Assembly: GCA_024449915.1 (NCBI GenBank)
Contig: JAMZAV010000633.1
Coordinates: forward strand, 354,001 to 418,000
Direction: 5' to 3'
DNA: 64,000 nt
Origin: Sweltsa coloradensis
Taxonomy: Eukaryota > Arthropoda > Insecta > Plecoptera > Chloroperlidae
A program made the translations under genes and the position numbers. Under the pieces are notes generated by a model. The model made no database searches. It worked only from the letters and a program-made list of their open reading frames with translations, and was not told the origin of the DNA. Below, piece by piece: positions 36,881-48,157 of this stretch. Positions within the stretch are counted from its first letter, which is position 1, and each line of letters begins with the position of its first letter.

Positions 36881-37084
36881 TCATAAGTGTAATAAGCTAT
36901 AATCTGATGTATGACAATTCAATACTTTCCTCTCAAAACACAGTTTCCTTGTATGCTCAGCTTTAGTTTGGCATATTATATCTATCTCTTTATATGTCCG
37001 ATTTTCAATTTGTGAAATGGAACCATCTTGAAAGGAATTAGCAGCAATTTGCATTGTGGATGTCGAGCAATCACCATTGGCCAT
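36881..37084 (-). CDS. Candidate short coding exon (unrecognised, weak)
   Basis: This is an ATG-initiated 67-codon frame, starting at 37084 and read leftward. Its composition is polar (many S, T, E, K, Q), unlike the hydrophobic or Lys/Asn-rich chance frames elsewhere. Upstream, at 37100-37260, lies the most promoter-like stretch of this region: a GGGGCGG box, a TTTATATGCAAAT segment combining a TATA-like word with an octamer, and moderate CpG content. I recognise no domain, signal peptide or membrane segment. It could equally be a chance frame. The right test is transcript evidence. Confidence 0.15.
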   Translation of the reverse strand: MANGDCSTSTMQIAANSFQDGSISQIENRTYKEIDIICQTKAEHTRKLCFERKVLNCHTSDYSLLHL

Positions 37085-37260
37085 TGATTGGCAAGCCTCG
37101 AGCTAAGAGGGGCGGTATAGGCGCGGGCAGAGAGATGGTGCAGCTACCTTGGATCACGGGCAAAAAGAGCTCCCTTAACTCAGATCGATCCACACATTTG
37201 ATTTGCATATAAACTGATTGCCGTGCAGGAATATATACATCGCATGCGGGATATCTCCCT
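37085..37260 (-). promoter_or_regulatory. Possible promoter region (weak)
   Basis: It contains GGGGCGG, GGCGCGGGC, the octamer ATGCAAAT overlapping TTTATA on the minus strand, and GCATGCGGG. It lies directly upstream of the candidate exon at 36881-37084. This is inference from motifs alone. Confidence 0.2.
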
Positions 37261-37920
37261 CCTTTTCTATTTTATCTTACCCTTCTTCTCACTCTCATTC
37301 CAATGTGTGGTTGAGTGAGTGTCTTTCACGTGTTCATATTAACAACGACGAAATACCTTTGCACTGTTGTTGAGTATAAAATTTGACTATCCCGAGTTCT
37401 CTTTGAGTAGACTCGAGAAACTTCCAGGCTCCAAGTGGAGGTGATTGTTTATGGCAATTTACGTTGTATTGTCATAGACACCGGAATATCACACGGGGAA
37501 TGACAGGTTGTTTCAGTGTTAACGAGGTGGGGGTGAGAACAAGGGTGAAGTACCTCGGTGGGGGGGGGGGTTGTTACGAGGCAGGTTAACCCACTCGAGA
37601 CCGGGGGAAATGGGAGTTGACTTCCTGTCGTCAGGGTATTACCACTCGTAAGGAAAGTAGGGCACATACGGGATTACGACGGAGGTGGTGCTATAGAAGT
37701 AGGTTTATATTCACTTCAATGCTGAAGATTGCACGAGAAACGACAAAATAATCTGTGATCAGGTTGCTATTTGCAAGACTTAAAGAACAAAACTTTCAGT
37801 AAACAACTTCAGGGATTTGCGTTGAGTTGATTTATGACACTTCCCCCTTAATAATTACATTAATAATACAAAAATGGATCCTGATAACACTGTCAACTCA
37901 TTGGTTATGATAATATTTAA

Positions 37921-38040
37921 TACAATTCAGAAGTTAAAAAATCCATCCCGATCGGGTTTCGAACCCGAGTCTCCCACATTCCAGGTAGGCGCCTTAGCCA
38001 ACTAGACCACAGACGGTAACTATTTAACTTCTGAATTGTA
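37921..38040 (-). repeat. 18-bp perfect inverted repeat enclosing a tRNA-like gene
   Basis: TACAATTCAGAAGTTAAA at 37921-37938 is matched exactly in inverse at 38023-38040. Everything between is essentially a tRNA-like sequence. A similar arrangement occurs at 52351-52475, where the inverted word is ACTACAATTCAGA. The 3' flank TTTTTTAACTTCTGA is also shared with the SINE-like family just after its tRNA head. Confidence 0.85.
37943..38016 (-). tRNA. tRNA-like gene, anticodon GGA by position
   Basis: On the minus strand, the D stem GTCT/AGGC closes with one wobble. The anticodon stem CCTAC/GTGGG encloses loop CTGGAAT, giving anticodon GGA (Ser). The T arm TCGGG/CCCGA is perfect around TTCGAAA. 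The variable loop is about 4 nt, which is class I and not the long arm of a real serine tRNA. The acceptor arm pairs only with a 2-nt shift. A T-run for Pol III termination follows. It is either a tRNA-derived repeat or an unusual tRNA; I favour the repeat. Confidence 0.5.
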
Positions 38041-38535
38041 GTTGCATTATAAATCTGAATGGATGAATGGATGGTTTCATATTTACAAATCACACGGTTC
38101 ACGGTATCAAATTTAATTCTCTGAATTCGTGCAATGTGGCTTATCTAGACGACTGAATGTTAACGTTATGTTTATTTATTGAAAATAAGTTATCTTTCCA
38201 GTATACATTATTATGTATGGTGGTAAGATCGATAATAAGTAAAACATTCCAAAAATACGAAGTACAGATTCATATTATTTAATTATTTCAAACAACTTTT
38301 ATACACACACACGGATAATTTTGTGTTTCTCTAGGCAGTCAGATGAGATATTTTATGAGAAATGCTTTGATTTTAGAACTACTCATTTCCAGATATATAT
38401 TAATATTCAAAATAGGTAGGTATTGAAAACTATTCGAAATATGTACAAGCTCTCGTCGAAAATTATTCAAAATATTCTTATGTAAAATTCATCTATTGAC
38501 GTAAATTTGATTAACATATAGAGCATTTCTCTTTC
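38041..38535. other. Unassigned sequence
   Basis: Nothing recognised. Confidence 0.4.
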
Positions 38536-39491
38536 CTAGGCGCGTCGGAACGTTTGGAAAGTTGGTGGGGGGGGGGCAATCCATTAGTAGATTTTGTAGG
38601 GTACTGCTGGGGTCTGGGACGAAGCCCCAGCCGCCGGAGGCTCTTTTCGCCAAACAAATTCACTATACTACAGTTATTTCGTCATGTTTTAACTGCACTC
38701 GGACTCTGTAAACGATGTTTTACATCAACTATCTGCGATCTAAAAACTCAAAAAATTAACGGGAAGTGGCCCAATTTAATAAATTATAACATAATTTCTT
38801 ATGTAATGACGAAGCATACAGGCAAACATATTTTTGTTTTATCCTCTTCTTTAAAAAAAATACTAACTGAAGGCTGTTTAGTACGTTTCATATTTAAAAT
38901 TACGATATCAATTTAATCTTTAACACCATTAAACACGAAATACTAAACACACACTTTCACTTCACTTTACACTTCACACTACACTACTTACACTCTGTAA
39001 GTGTGTATAATCGCTATATTCGCTATAATCACAGTCACTACACCACTCCAAAGATGACTGAACAGTGAACGCATAACGATGCAACACGAGCGAACCAAAT
39101 CCAAACTTGCATCTGCCAATAACTCTAGCAAATTATTCAAAGGGATGTTTGGATTAGACGTGAGTCTGAGTCACGTGTCCACTCTCACTGAAGTGAGTGA
39201 CCGGCACACAATACAAGACGGGTGGCTGGTTATAAAGATAGTCGGATAAACCAGTACACTCCATGGATAGACGGTTCAGGCATGGGGTACGTCAACCAAC
39301 CTAACATTCCTGCTATTGTTGGGTTGTTTCTTCCTGGAAATGAATTGTTGACAGGATCATCCGACGTTGCTGTCCCAAAAAGTAGAGTAAAAATCTTGAT
39401 TTTTCAACTCTAAAATCTGACCCCCTAGCCCCCATGGCATGAAAGTTAGGGGGGCAATGCCCACCTTGCCCCCCCTGTTCCGACGCCACTG
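38536..39491. mobile_element. hAT-like non-autonomous element
   Basis: The right end, read inward, is CAGTGGCGTCGGAAC followed by G runs. The left end CTAGGCGCGTCGGAAC matches with a small insertion and substitutions. Just inside the left end, GCTGGGGTCTGGGACGAAGC continuing to CCCAGCCGCCGGAGG repeats the hairpin-bearing block of the element at 754-1981, so the two are related. No transposase frame is evident. Exact left boundary and flanking duplication are unclear. Confidence 0.6.
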
Positions 39492-42267
39492 CAGTCTTTC
39501 CAAACAATGAATTTGTGATACCCTGTTAAAAAGCTGTTACTGAAACTGTAATTTCTTATTGCCATCTTTATTATATTTACCTACGTGGCATTCTTATATA
39601 ATGTTGTGTAAATAATAGCTTAATACAAATTTACACTGACCAACATAATATTTCCCTTAAATTTAACCATGCACTAATGTTGTACATTTTTCTACAATAT
39701 AAGCCGTAGATATTCTATAACCCTCCACTCGATACAAACCTAAGCCTAACATTAATATTATTTCATTGCGCATTAATTAATTAGAGGAAGCTTTAGGTTA
39801 CAAACTAGAGATAGCAAATTAATTAGATGTTGATGCATGTTGGCGAAGTCATGACACAAAGGATCCCATCCATTACCGCGAATGATATTAGATTCCTCAG
39901 AGCAGTAGTTCCAGTCTACTATTGTCTAAGGCTGTCTGTTGTGTTGTCTTTAGCATGTAGTTCCGTGTTTAGATAGACTTTCTTCCACAAGACTTCTCTA
40001 TCCCCTAGCTAAGACTTTGAGACGACGCCTGCGCAAAGTGGTCACCGACCCGAAACATACACATCATTGTCAAAAAGTATAATATCAAACTCTTTTCGAA
40101 AATGCACTCAAGAAAATTAACTCTTACTTTTAAAAGTTTAAACTCTCAATTTCAATAAAATTGAATGTTTTAGAGGCGAATAAAATCCCTATTTGGAAGC
40201 GAGAAAGCAGTAAAGCTGATATTCACGCTGTACAACTTGTACCGTAGTTTACAACCCTATAAATCAAGACATTGGTTCCAATATTTGACCTTTACTGGTA
40301 AATATAGGGCAGTTTCGAATGCTATCAGACTTGTATACGGGCTTGCAATTCGTCGTCGTTACACCATCACCTTCATTGAATACCGTACAAAGACTGCGCT
40401 GGTTGGACGTCTGAAATGAAGTACGATATCGTTATATTGAAATACGGCACATAAATAAATAATAAAAAAACTTAAAATTGGCGTTCTTCACGCTACAAAG
40501 AAGAATAACGTTTGTACGTTTCAGGTTTTTATACGTCTTACTTTTAGAAAACATAAATTAACATTTAATTTATTACATTTAACAAAGTAAAAACAAAAAT
40601 TATCATATTTATAAAATGTAAATGTTGTTCAGTGGTTTAGTTGTTTTAGCTTACGATAAGAGTATTCTTACCTAAACCAGGGTATAGAAGGGTGTAGTAA
40701 AGTGCCAAGAAACCCAAGATCCAGCAGTAAAAACAAATCTGAGGACGATCCATCCTCAGGAACTTTTTGTATCCGTAGATGAAACTTTGTAATTTCCTTC
40801 CGGTTCACGACTCGGCAGGAAAAGCCTTTTCACTTTTCTCGTTTTGGTAGCTTTTCTTTTCATATGCTAGCTTGTTGAAGGACAGCTAAATACTTTGGTA
40901 ATAATATCCGTCGTATATTTTATTCTATTGAAAGAGAAAACTATGAAAGATACTATCACCATTACATAATATGAAAGTTGTACGACAGGTTTATAATGAT
41001 ATAATGACGAACAGTTCAAAGATATACGTGAGGATATAGCATTGCCAATGTAAGATAATGGTTACCCCCCCCCCTTCATTATCAAATAGTTTTACAGAGA
41101 TATTCCTTGTAATTTTTTTTCCTTCTAATTATACGTCTATGTATCTGACAAGCGACAACGAAATAAAGCATCCATCTATAAGACGGTCGTCTGCTACAGT
41201 TAATTGTTTTGTCTGCATTTATGAAATTATAGTTTTATATATAGCTGTCCTTTGTAAATCAGTTTTTATTACTGAATCGGAAACACGTCAAATAACATAA
41301 TATATCAATATTGTATACTTAATTGTTGTTTGGATTAATTTGTAGAGCGACTTTTAGATTTTGAATAAGTATAAATAAAACAATTTTTTTTATATATTAT
41401 TTTATGCTTTGAGAACCACGTTGAATTATGTAAAAAAGCTATTCATACGATAAATATAAGTTCTTCGAAGACTATGTTGTGTACGTCCTAGATGATGTAT
41501 TATAATATTTTTGTACAGTATTATACAAACATTGATTTATATTTACAAGAAGAACACTGAAATTTATCTTTTTATTGTCTTATAATTTAGGTTGGTGTAT
41601 AATTTGTTTGTTTAAAAAGTTGGTGAGTATCGTCAGAGTTTGCCCATTACAAGGATCGTTATTTTGTTAAACCATCGCGCTTACGAAGAAATGTCTTACT
41701 AAAAGTTATGATGATGAGAAGGAAAGTTTGCTCCAGGCAAATTGGTTCAAACAAAGCTTGGTTATGAGTAGCAATGAAAGCTGCCACACCTTTGAGTAGA
41801 GGTGCCGTCGTGTTACACAGACAGGTATAAGACATTTATATTTATAATGATTATTTTATCTTCTTTTCTTTTGAGTATTTTTTTCGTGCTGATAAATAAA
41901 CTATAAGCCTACTTTTATCACACTCTTAATACACTATGTGATTTTTATCAACATGTAACACCCCTAACTGAATGAATGTGGCTTATTGAATGGTTATTAC
42001 GTAAACAATAGATGTGGGTACATAATCGCATATTTTGTTTGTTTAGTTATTGATTATTTTTATTGTCAATTACAGTCAGATGACTTATTTAGGTACACAG
42101 AAATATCAACTATCAATTAAAATTTTATTTCGTAGATATTAATTTGAATAAATACCTTTTAAAATCAAAGGCCCATTCTATTCAAATAAAAGTTTAAAAA
42201 AAGCCGTCGCACAATTTGTATTAAGTTCTAGGCGTCCAATTGAGAAATCTTTTGTTCTCGCATTGTT
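39492..42267. other. Unassigned A+T-rich sequence
   Basis: No gene, RNA or recognised repeat. A run of C at 41066-41075 is the only simple-sequence feature of note. Confidence 0.4.
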
Positions 42268-42697
42268 ATGGTGGAGGTGCCGGGTCATGAATTTTATTTT
42301 AAATTTTCTTGGAGACTAGCCACTCTCCTTCTCCCTTACCACCAAGGTCACAAAAACATATGTACCATATTTAAAGGGCAATGCCAACAAACAAATCGCG
42401 GGGGGGGGGCTATTTCTATCCCAAACGACAATAATTGTCGATTGAAATTGACAACTTTGTACATAGAAAAACTCGTACACAGCACAATAGGTTAACATTT
42501 TTTGTGTGTCACTGGAGCAAATGTTAACCCTGGGGGTCTATTTAGTAACTAACGATCGACTTTTGTCACACGAGTTAGTAAATAGTCCCCCAGATCTCAA
42601 TCGGACGTCGTGTTCGGTTTTTATCGTCAGACGGGTCATCAGGCAAAGACGCACGGACGGACCGAAAAGTGATGTTCATGGAAGCTTCGCACCGTAA
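42268..42697 (-). mobile_element. Short CCCGGC-ended element, copy M1 (longest)
   Basis: On the plus strand it opens GGTGGAGGTGCCGGGTCATG (inverted terminus) and includes GACTAGCCACTCTCC and ACCACCAAGGTCAC. It ends with the 5' region seen in copies at 55732 and 57897: on the minus strand GAAGCTTC, CATCACTTTTCGGTCCGTCC, then AAACCGAACACGACGTC. It contains two adjacent hairpins (42491-42593) and a G run at 42400. No coding capacity. Confidence 0.65.
42491..42593. repeat. Two adjacent hairpins inside copy M1
   Basis: GTTAACATTT/AAATGTTAAC (42491-42500 and 42519-42528) form a perfect 10-bp stem. Two bases later CTGGGGGTCTATTTAGTAAC pairs with the inverse at 42573-42593 with a few mismatches. Confidence 0.8.
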
Positions 42698-44519
42698 TAT
42701 CTAGTTCAACGACACAATATTTTAATGTCAAAGTTGAACAATATTAATTAACAATATGAAGCGTCTTTGTATGCGTTTTACAATTTACGAAAATTTTAAG
42801 AGGACACCTTGAGGCAGGCGGATAGGATTCTCTCAATTCTTCCAACGTCAGATTTTTCCTTGCAGTCACAACCCTGCTATAAGCTGGACACTTCGTATTA
42901 GCATCAGCACCAAAGCTTGTGGAAGAGGAAATAATTTGACATGAGGGGAAGTGTATAGTATATATTATTTATTACACCGAGATTTTAACTCCCCGTCTGG
43001 GTCCGGGGTAGAATTTGATCCTGAGAGGAAACGAGTACTTGCTCCCCCCCCCTTCTTTCCCTACTTCCTCGATACTTAACATGGGTGGCTGTATTCTGCT
43101 CTGGGGTGCCTGCAATCTTGAGTCGCCCGAGACTGGATTTGTCCAGCACGGGTCTTTCCCCGCTGTGTGGGTTTACCACTTAGGTTAGATTCAACGTCAT
43201 TCATATCACTCCTCAGTCATAGCCTATCGTCCAGTTTCTTATTTTTATTTTGGGCAGTAGCTTGTTGATATAAATATTAGGTCATATTGACTGTAATGTA
43301 CATTGTTGCGATAGACTCACAAAATGCTTATTTATTTTCATGTTTTTGAAAGGGTGTGTAAATCCATTCATATTTTATGAACAAGATTTTGATTAGCAGG
43401 ATGGTATTCGATTAATGTTTCCCTTCAATTTTTCGCGTGGGTAACGTCGAATGCTACATCGTCATGTTCTTGTTTACTTTGCATATTCTTGCATATCCAA
43501 CACGTGAATTGAATCTACTTTTCCCTTATGTATGAAGACTATCTTTTACAATACTAATGAGAAGAAAATGCAGGGTTTATGTTTAATTTATTGATACAAT
43601 AATTGCAATACTGCTAGCCCAAAAATTGTTGTTACAAAATTGATCGCAAAATGAGATCGATAGTAGGTGAACTTCCCACCGTGAACTTGATAACCTGTTA
43701 CTCGCAACTATTTCATATAGGAATATATTTTTTTAACATCGTTTTTTCGATGTCCTTACATAAATGTGTATGCAATTCTATATAACACTACAGGAAATAA
43801 ATATTCTTAGTAGAGCAATGCATTTTATCAGTTTCACTTTGCTTCCAGTAAAATGATATGGTTTTGATTTCAGTTGCTGGATGACAGACAGCTTGTGTAG
43901 TGCGCGTCGTGGCTTTGACTGCTTCAATCGCAGAGTTTACAAAATAAGTAGAAGTGTTAAAAAAAGTCTCGATGTCAAAACCGGGAATGAAACTCAAATC
44001 GTTCTGCAACGCTAACCAGAAAATCCCTCGGACATAACTCTGTGAAATGTTTTTAATTTACTCGAAATGAGAGAGTCCGAGTCCTATTACCCGGATTGTA
44101 AATTTGACTTTTTAATTTGTTTTTTCTATCAAAGTCTAGGTTGGTTTGAGCATTTATTGCAAGAAAATGTTTTCCATTAGTATTCGAGGGTAGTGCCCAG
44201 TATCTAACATGGAAATTGCATTATTTAGTTCTACGATTTTTCCTTGTTGGAATTCTCTCGTTTACCGTTAGACAGCAGTTTAAAAATGTATCCTTTAATT
44301 ATTTCAAGAGATTCTAATTCTGATAAAAGTCTCATTACAATATGTAGGAAACTGAGTTTATGGCAAAGAACAAATTCCCTAATGGACGATTTAACCCGTT
44401 ACGTCTAAAAAACAATGGATTGCAATAACTCGCCCGTCGGTCGACGACAAAGACTCTTGACAGCGTCTCATCTGTGCTAAGCGCTTTGCTGTCTTTCTTT
44501 GTAGTAACCTACTTTGTCT
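42698..44519. other. Unassigned sequence
   Basis: No gene recognised. 42980-43180 is locally less A+T-rich, with CCCCCCCC at 43044, but without a coding signature. Confidence 0.4.
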
Positions 44520-44700
44520 TATTGATCGGCGAGTGCGGCTGCAGGCAGTTTGTTTCTGGGCCCTCGGGCGTTTTGAGTGCGTTCAGCGTGGCCGTTACCC
44601 GCTTGATGAAACGTTTCGCACCTCGCCGGGGATTTCCGGGGACTAACTGGGAATATTGCGGTTCCAGGCTGGCTTCAAAACGCCAGGTCTTTGTTAAAAA
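44520..44700. other. G+C- and CpG-rich patch, possible exon or relic
   Basis: The patch stands out sharply from its A+T-rich flanks. It is open on both strands (plus frame 44474-44851 with a GTPase-unlike, unrecognised sequence; minus frame 44509-44751). The minus frame has a proline-rich, soluble-looking sequence. I see no definite splice sites or domain. It may be an exon, a coding relic, or part of a transposon I do not recognise. Confidence 0.3.
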
Positions 44701-45112
44701 AAAAAATGCAAGCGTATTGGCATTATCTTCGAGAAATTTTGTCCAATACAATATAATTTTGTCACTTGTCAGATCTTCTTACATTATTAAAGGATGTATC
44801 CCTCGTACACCTATAGACAATTCGATTTTTACATTGATTAAAGCGATTTAACAAAAAAAATCACTATTTTTTTGTACGACTCAATTATTTACATTGATTT
44901 TTAGCGGTTGATGTAATTTATGCAATCGAGTGCCTGGTTTTTATATTAAGAATATCATATAATAACCCGATAATTCTTTTCTACATACTAATCCACAATA
45001 AAATACCCCATTACAAATATCTAGCTTACATCTGTGAATTTACATTACTTATATTAAGTCTTCGATGTGTGCATTGTTTGAAATGGGTATATGTGAACAT
45101 TTCACGTTTTTT

Positions 45113-45275
45113 AGGACTCCCATCTAGCTTCCACCTCCGCGAATTTCTTGAAGTGGCCAAGCCAAAGTCCTTGAACCACGAGACACCCCACGGACATCAG
45201 CTATCCATACGCTGCCGCTCCATCGCACGCTTGACATACGCGAGCTTGCGCGCGTTGTTAGTGAACAAATCACTT
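45113..45275. other. Second G+C-rich patch
   Basis: A pyrimidine tract ending TTTTTTAG precedes it at 45104-45113, resembling a plus-strand splice acceptor. A plus frame stays open through it and on to about 45320. On the minus strand a short frame ending at a TGA (45197-45199) is unusually rich in G/C-ending codons. I cannot decide between strands. Confidence 0.25.
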
Positions 45276-45399
45276 TCAATCACTTTACTGGTCCTCTATC
45301 TATCCGTTCGTCCATCAATCTAAAAGTGAACGTTACCTCCGATGATTAACATGCGTTTCTGTAGAGAGTGCCTACAACTCGGATGGTACAGAACAATTA

Positions 45400-45458
45400 A
45401 CCCTTAAGAGTCAGGGTAAGGATTCTGCAGACCCGGCACCTCCACCAAAAATCTAAAG
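45400..45458 (+). mobile_element. Short CCCGGC-ended element, 3' end only (M6)
   Basis: AAGAGTCAGGGTAAGGATTC, then GCAG and ACCCGGCACCTCCACCAAAA, parallels the 3' end of the copy at 55732-55963 (AAGAGTCAAGAGGATGCAG...). Upstream boundaries are not resolvable. Confidence 0.5.
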
Positions 45459-46226
45459 AATGTTTAGCAATGTTTTGTGTGTGTGTTTGTGATCTGTTCT
45501 CTATTTTGGGTATTCCCGTGTATCCATGCTTACCCAATTCTTAGTTATCACCAGTTTGATCACGTCTACCAATAAAAATATCAATTTAAAAACTGTACGT
45601 GAAAAATATTTTGTTTTAATAGAATTAAAAAAGTGAACACGCTTTTTCACTTTATTTCCATTTGATATCCTTGAAACTCGTAGCCCGAAGCGTTGACAGC
45701 TGACACGTGGTGGTTGACAAGTGGCAGTTGACGCATGATGCAAGGTATAAGGCGATTGCGCCTCTTTCATAACAAATTTCATTTCTAACATTTTTGAATT
45801 GGTGAGGTTAAGTCTCACATTTACTGAGTGAATTCAAAGGATATAATTAAAGGAAACGTTTTACTGATAAGTATTTGAAACACGTTTACTCTTTGACTTC
45901 TTTAAGTCCATGTAAAATTTTAATAAAGCATTAATTTGTGTTTTCTTTAATACACCGCAGTTATAATTTGTGTTTAGTGGAATGTCATAACTTAAAACTC
46001 TCTAGTGGCATCGACGCACATTTCGTATAAAGCTTCAAGCAATGTTTCACAAAGTTGGTTTCCTCCAAGGAATACCCTTGCTAATTAATATTACAAAACA
46101 AGTTTCAAGGAAATGCAAAAGTCATGAATCATTTAAAAATCTTTTGATCGTTAGTTATTTCACCAAAGTAGTTTTTCATTCCTTCCAACAAACAATGAAA
46201 CTGATTTGATTATTTTAATTTACATT
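45459..46226. other. Unassigned sequence
   Basis: Nothing recognised. Confidence 0.4.
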
Positions 46227-46682
46227 TCAATTCCCAGAAATGTTAACTGTCATTTTTACTTCCATGGTAAATGAAATATTCCGCAAGTCCACAACTTTTA
46301 ATTTTAAAAGTAAAATATTTTTATTTTGCTCATGACCATGTTGCCTTACTGCGAATTCTCGAATAAATCCTTCTATTATGTCATACAACACGAACTTTCG
46401 GGTATTATAAACAGCATCCGGCAACGCCGCATCCAGTTGACGGACATCGTTAGAACCAAAGCACTTGCTGTAAGGGGGACGAACTTGATAAGCTTTCAAG
46501 CCGCTACCGGCAGCAAACTTCTGCTGGCTACAAGTTTTTGTGAACAAAGCTTTTATTAAACTTTCACAAGTGAAATCTGCTGTTGATGTTATAGCAAATA
46601 TTAGTCGAACTTTCAACCTTTGCCGCTTGGATATTAAAGTGAGATTCAGTATGAGCGCTGGAGGGTTCAAACGGGATACCAA
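46227..46682 (-). CDS. Longest open frame in the window, unrecognised (weak)
   Basis: There are 151 open codons on the minus strand. The frame opens at a TTG, so no proper start is defined, and it would have to be an internal exon or relic. The middle part (46400-46560) is richer in G+C than its flanks. The encoded sequence is of mixed, soluble-looking composition with two cysteines and no motif I can name. In 64 kb of six-frame A+T-rich DNA one frame of this length can occur by chance, so I hold this loosely. Confidence 0.15.
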   Translation of the reverse strand: MVSRLNPPALILNLTLISKRQRLKVRLIFAITSTADFTCESLIKALFTKTCSQQKFAAGSGLKAYQVRPPYSKCFGSNDVRQLDAALPDAVYNTRKFVLYDIIEGFIREFAVRQHGHEQNKNILLLKLKVVDLRNISFTMEVKMTVNISGN

Positions 46683-47629
46683 CTCATTGATTGGTGTGGA
46701 CTAGGATTATTCTCAATATAATAAATAAGTTCAATAAAAAGTTTGCCCGCGAAAATGTAAATTCATGAAAACATTCGTTTTTAGAGTCCACTAATTAGGC
46801 TAATTCTTGTAAACAATGTTCAGTGGGAAAGATTTCACAATAATCAATATATCGTTCAGTTATTTGCTGCAAATATTTATAATCGTAAAGTTGTTATAGG
46901 AAAGTTTTGTCAAAGCAACACGTTTCCGTCTTCATCATTTTGCCCATAGAGTATTCATTTGTTTTCCAGGTGCGAATGCTTGCAAGAACGCAAGCTGTAG
47001 GATGATATCCATAAGTGTCCCAGAGCGACTCTCTTTATAATGACTATGCAGACAATGAGCCCACTTCTTTATCTAGACGCTGGATGGCGAGGTGATATTG
47101 TGCGGGCTTACATTTTTTTAAATTTATCTTTTGAAATATTATAGCTGTTGTGAGAGAAGGGTTGTTATTCACGGGTATCCATCAAAACATGATCATCTCT
47201 GTTGAAATGTGTAAAGACTTTCTAGGAACTTTATAGCATGGTCCCTGGAGTGAGCAAGGATTTTACTTAGTGGAAAGTTTCGCTTGATTTTCGTACCTTT
47301 ACCACTCGTCGATGGATGACAGATAAAAACAAAAATATTGTATTATCTTAATGTGTCGACTTTTGTTCTTTATGATAAAATGTGTTATAATTATATTATA
47401 AGTACAAAATTAGCAATAGTATAATACCTCGTTGCGTAATTTATAGCATTATGGTTTTAATTATAGTAAATTGTTTACATTTCATATTTATTATAATTGT
47501 TTTAATTTCTCTTTGCCCGACTGATAGTGGTGGCTCTAACTTTTCAAGCGTAATTCTTTTTATTATGCCTCCTATAGATGCTACTCGTGTCTAGAATGGC
47601 ATCTAGGAGGCAATGGAAATTGTATTGAT
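46683..47629. other. Unassigned sequence
   Basis: Nothing recognised. Confidence 0.4.
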
Positions 47630-48086
47630 TGGATGAGCGATGCGAAGATTCCATTTCACTATACTGGAGAAAAAAATCCGGAATATTTTTTTTGTTTGTT
47701 TGTATTTTTGTGTGTTTGTTAACACGATTCCGGCTAAACCAATATTCCAATTGCAATGACATTTTCTGGAGGCCTTCGAAATCTCTGAACTTAGAACTGC
47801 CACTTTTTATCGCGCAATCGAAAAAACATTTCTCATGAAAATCGCAATTTTACGATTTTTTGCAATTTATAAAACATTTCTTCGACGTTTAACACCTACA
47901 TGCTTTATTTGATTGTAATTAATATCTCACAGAACCTAAATTTTATAAATGAATATATTCGTATAAAATTTGAGCGCAATAAAAAAAATATTTCTTATGA
48001 AAATCGCAATTTTACGCTTTTTTTCGTTTAAAAAAAATACGCATATCCAACAACGCGCCTGAAAAAGCGTTTGCGGCGCTTCCTAG
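47630..48086 (+). mobile_element. Helentron-like non-autonomous element, copy F (subfamily 1)
   Basis: Starts TGGATGAGCGATGCG after a host T; ends CGCTTCCTAG before a host T. The 3' stem AACGC (48052-48056) pairs with GCGTT (48067-48071), followed by a second stem AAGCG/CGCTT. The internal inverted copy of the 5' end has decayed to CGCATATCCAA. The interior holds the subfamily 1 words CTTCGAAATCTCTGAACTTA and ATCGCAATTTTACG, the latter twice. Confidence 0.65.
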
Positions 48087-48157
48087 TAAGTTCATTATGG
48101 TGAATTATTTGAATGGGTGTAGATACTACTCTTTGATTATGATTATAATTTTTATTA

